22,992 bases of DNA from the NCBI GenBank assembly GCA_905250885.1, contig CAJNOQ010002706.1, forward strand, positions 1 to 22,992, read 5' to 3'. The notes beneath the pieces are model-generated. The model searched no databases, was not told the DNA's origin, and saw only the letters and a program-made list of their open reading frames with translations. Each line of letters begins with the position of its first letter. Positions within the stretch are counted from its first letter, which is position 1. This document shows positions 21,180 to 22,992 of the stretch, piece after piece. Position numbers and translations under genes: made by a program. The DNA comes from Didymodactylos carnosus (Eukaryota; Rotifera; Eurotatoria; Philodinida; Philodinidae).

Positions 21180-22823
21180 GAAAACCGTTCGCTCCGTATC
21201 AACTGGACTTCATGTTTAATTTTGTTTTGGAATAATCAATGTTATTCAGTTTTCATAATGAAAAATTTGACATTGTCAGCGATAAAAAGTTTTCATTAAC
21301 AATTGCATTAATACTGTGTTTTCTTGATTTTTTACGGATCCAAATTTTAGCTGAACACTGCGAACTTCAGAATTAACGATATTTGATATTGTTACAAGTT
21401 CCATTTGCGTTCCACTGAGGATTTCTAAACAATAAAACAAAAAGTAAGGGAAGAGGACAAAAAGGAAAGAATTTTTATCTATATTTTACTTCCATAAACG
21501 GGATAATGTCGTAAACCATTCAATCTACGAAAATCAGCTCAATGATGACGTACTGATTGCCCGCACAGTGGAAACTGACCGATGAGTTGTAGCGAGGGAC
21601 GCCAGCAGAGACCAATAAGGTAAAAAAGTATTTTGGGATGCAGCTACAGATCCGATTAAATTATAAGACGGTGTCACTCAAAAATAGCATCTGGCAAATT
21701 TTTCTGTTGAATTCTGGTTATCGTACGCAATTAAGCTCATTTTTCCAGGAGCCGAGACATGTCAGTCGATCAAATTTGTAGTACCTTTTGCCGTACACTA
21801 AAAGTAAAATATTGTGAACAAAGAATGCAACTGTCTGACCGACTTTTCCACAATTCATCATGCATCATACAAAACATCGTTGGACGGTCGCATAGATTCG
21901 AAAAAATTCACTGTTTATTTATGTAGGGCGTTCAACTGATTTCATTTGAACAGGTAGGTCTGATCTCAGCCAAACTTTCAGGGAATGTTGACCATGTCAA
22001 AGTGTGATAACAAAATTTTCTGTTTGGTCCCACTGGTAACTGTTCGTGAGAGGGCGCCACAACAAGGGCCAAAAATAGGCATCTGTCACGCACAGGAATT
22101 CTCATTCCATGTAAATGATAGAGAGCTCGGGCTGGTCTTGTTTTGCAGTAAACACCTATGGCTAGGAGTTCACACAGATCGATTTTTGAATTCCTCATTT
22201 ACTGATTTCTGGTACTTAGCAGAACCTTAAAGTCCGAAACATCCTTACAAAGTTTCTTAGAAATCCGCATTTCTATAAAAAATAGAAGCATAATTTAAAA
22301 ATCGGACTATTTAACTCCTAGTTATAGGTGTTATCAACAAATAAAAAATAAAACAAGCTTTCTCCTATGTACCGTTATCGAGAATTCCTGTGCACGGCGA
22401 AAGCCCTGAAGCTAAAAAACAGTCTTGAGAAAAACGCTGTTAACTGTTGAATATTTTGATTCTGTTAAATGCGTTTTACTTAAAAACTGTATGAACGTTA
22501 AATAATCTGCTGATACTTTGCTATAGGTTATCGGTCAAGATGGATCTAATGAACATGTGCGCGACCGTGTGCGACACATGCGTGCGCAACCGGTCAAAAA
22601 TACTTACGAGGGAACCTCTCCAGGTTGGAAATCGCTTTCGGGTTAAAACCTAGTGGATCAGAGGTAATCAAGGGTGCTGATTCCGAATATAACAATCATT
22701 TTGGCCGATGGGTCTTCAGAGACCGGATTTCTGGAAAACCAGTTTTCAGAGCTCCTAAAAAATAACCAAAACCTTTGTTAATGAGGCAGGATTGTAGCCC
22801 GCATATTTCTGATTAAAATGAGA
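21180..22823. other. Gene-free stretch
   Basis: Overlapping antisense open frames at 21932-22230 (80-88 codons) have no recognisable domain, and each is likely chance. The 22550-22600 portion is rich in CATGTGCGCGACC-like words. Nothing is assignable. Confidence 0.45.
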
Positions 22824-22992
22824 CCTCTCCGAACTCTACACGGTCTTTCTTTGCAAAGTTGTAGAATTTACGAGAAAAGCCCTAAATTAATTCCTCCTTA
22901 TTTCTGTAGCTTTGAGCTGACAATGAACATTTAGGGCTTTTCTTGCAAACTCCATAACTTTGCAAAAAAAGACCGTGTAGAGTTCGGAGAGG
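22824..22992. repeat. Large inverted repeat, 64-bp arms, cut by the window end
   Basis: Left arm 22824-22887 and right arm 22929-22992 are reverse complements at 58 of 64 positions, with a 41-nt spacer. The outer ends (CCTCTCCGAACTCTACACGG) are identical for the first 25 bases. The right arm reaches the last base of the window, but the left arm's outer neighbour bases (AGA) allow extension to be tested only in longer sequence. It may be a foldback element or the ends of a small transposon. Confidence 0.8.

Noticed and set aside
21932..22230. Pair of antisense open frames of 81 and 88 codons
   Set aside because: They overlap on opposite strands; neither has motifs, so at most one could be real and nothing favours it.

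Overview
This is an AT-rich animal nuclear DNA window with three recognisable protein-coding loci on the + strand, set among long gene-free, repeat-bearing stretches. Genes use the standard code, GT-AG introns and mostly very short introns (about 55-65 bp, with a few of 100-1150 bp). A usable AG acceptor lies just upstream of every start codon. That pattern, and the gene families, fit a small-genome invertebrate; my best inference is a bdelloid-rotifer-like genome with spliced-leader trans-splicing. The taxon is inference, because no ribosomal or mitochondrial marker is present.

Layout. 1-3140: gene-free, with a palindromic AGATCT-rich repeat (1-345), a 750-bp non-autonomous transposon with terminal inverted repeats (1031-1780) and a degenerate direct repeat (1833-2071). 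3145-8331: a complete 16-exon SRRT/ARS2 gene (RNA effector that joins the nuclear cap-binding complex to RNA processing and decay). 9773-10453: a single-exon gene for mitochondrial ribosomal protein S28 (bS1m). 10600-12620: a patchwork. It holds a 56-bp fragment of a SLU7 exon joined directly to a near-identical 425-bp copy of the SRRT 3' flank, followed by a decayed element carrying a minus-strand HTH_Tnp_4/DDE_Tnp_4 transposase relic. 12620-16260: no supported gene. 16276-17805: a three-exon SLU7-like gene (second-step splicing factor family) lacking the zinc-knuckle N-terminus and the conserved Trp/His/Cys-rich middle while keeping an open frame. 17806-22992: no supported gene, but an inverted duplication encoding a short Cys-rich peptide on both strands (18056-18304) and a 64-bp-arm inverted repeat at the window end.

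The three intact or near-intact genes all concern RNA or translation (cap-binding/processing, mitochondrial ribosome, splicing), but nothing shows that they are co-regulated. The most unusual points are the chimeric insertion built from pieces of two genes lying 2.6 kb upstream and 5.7 kb downstream, and the SLU7 paralogue that has lost its family-defining segments without losing its frame.
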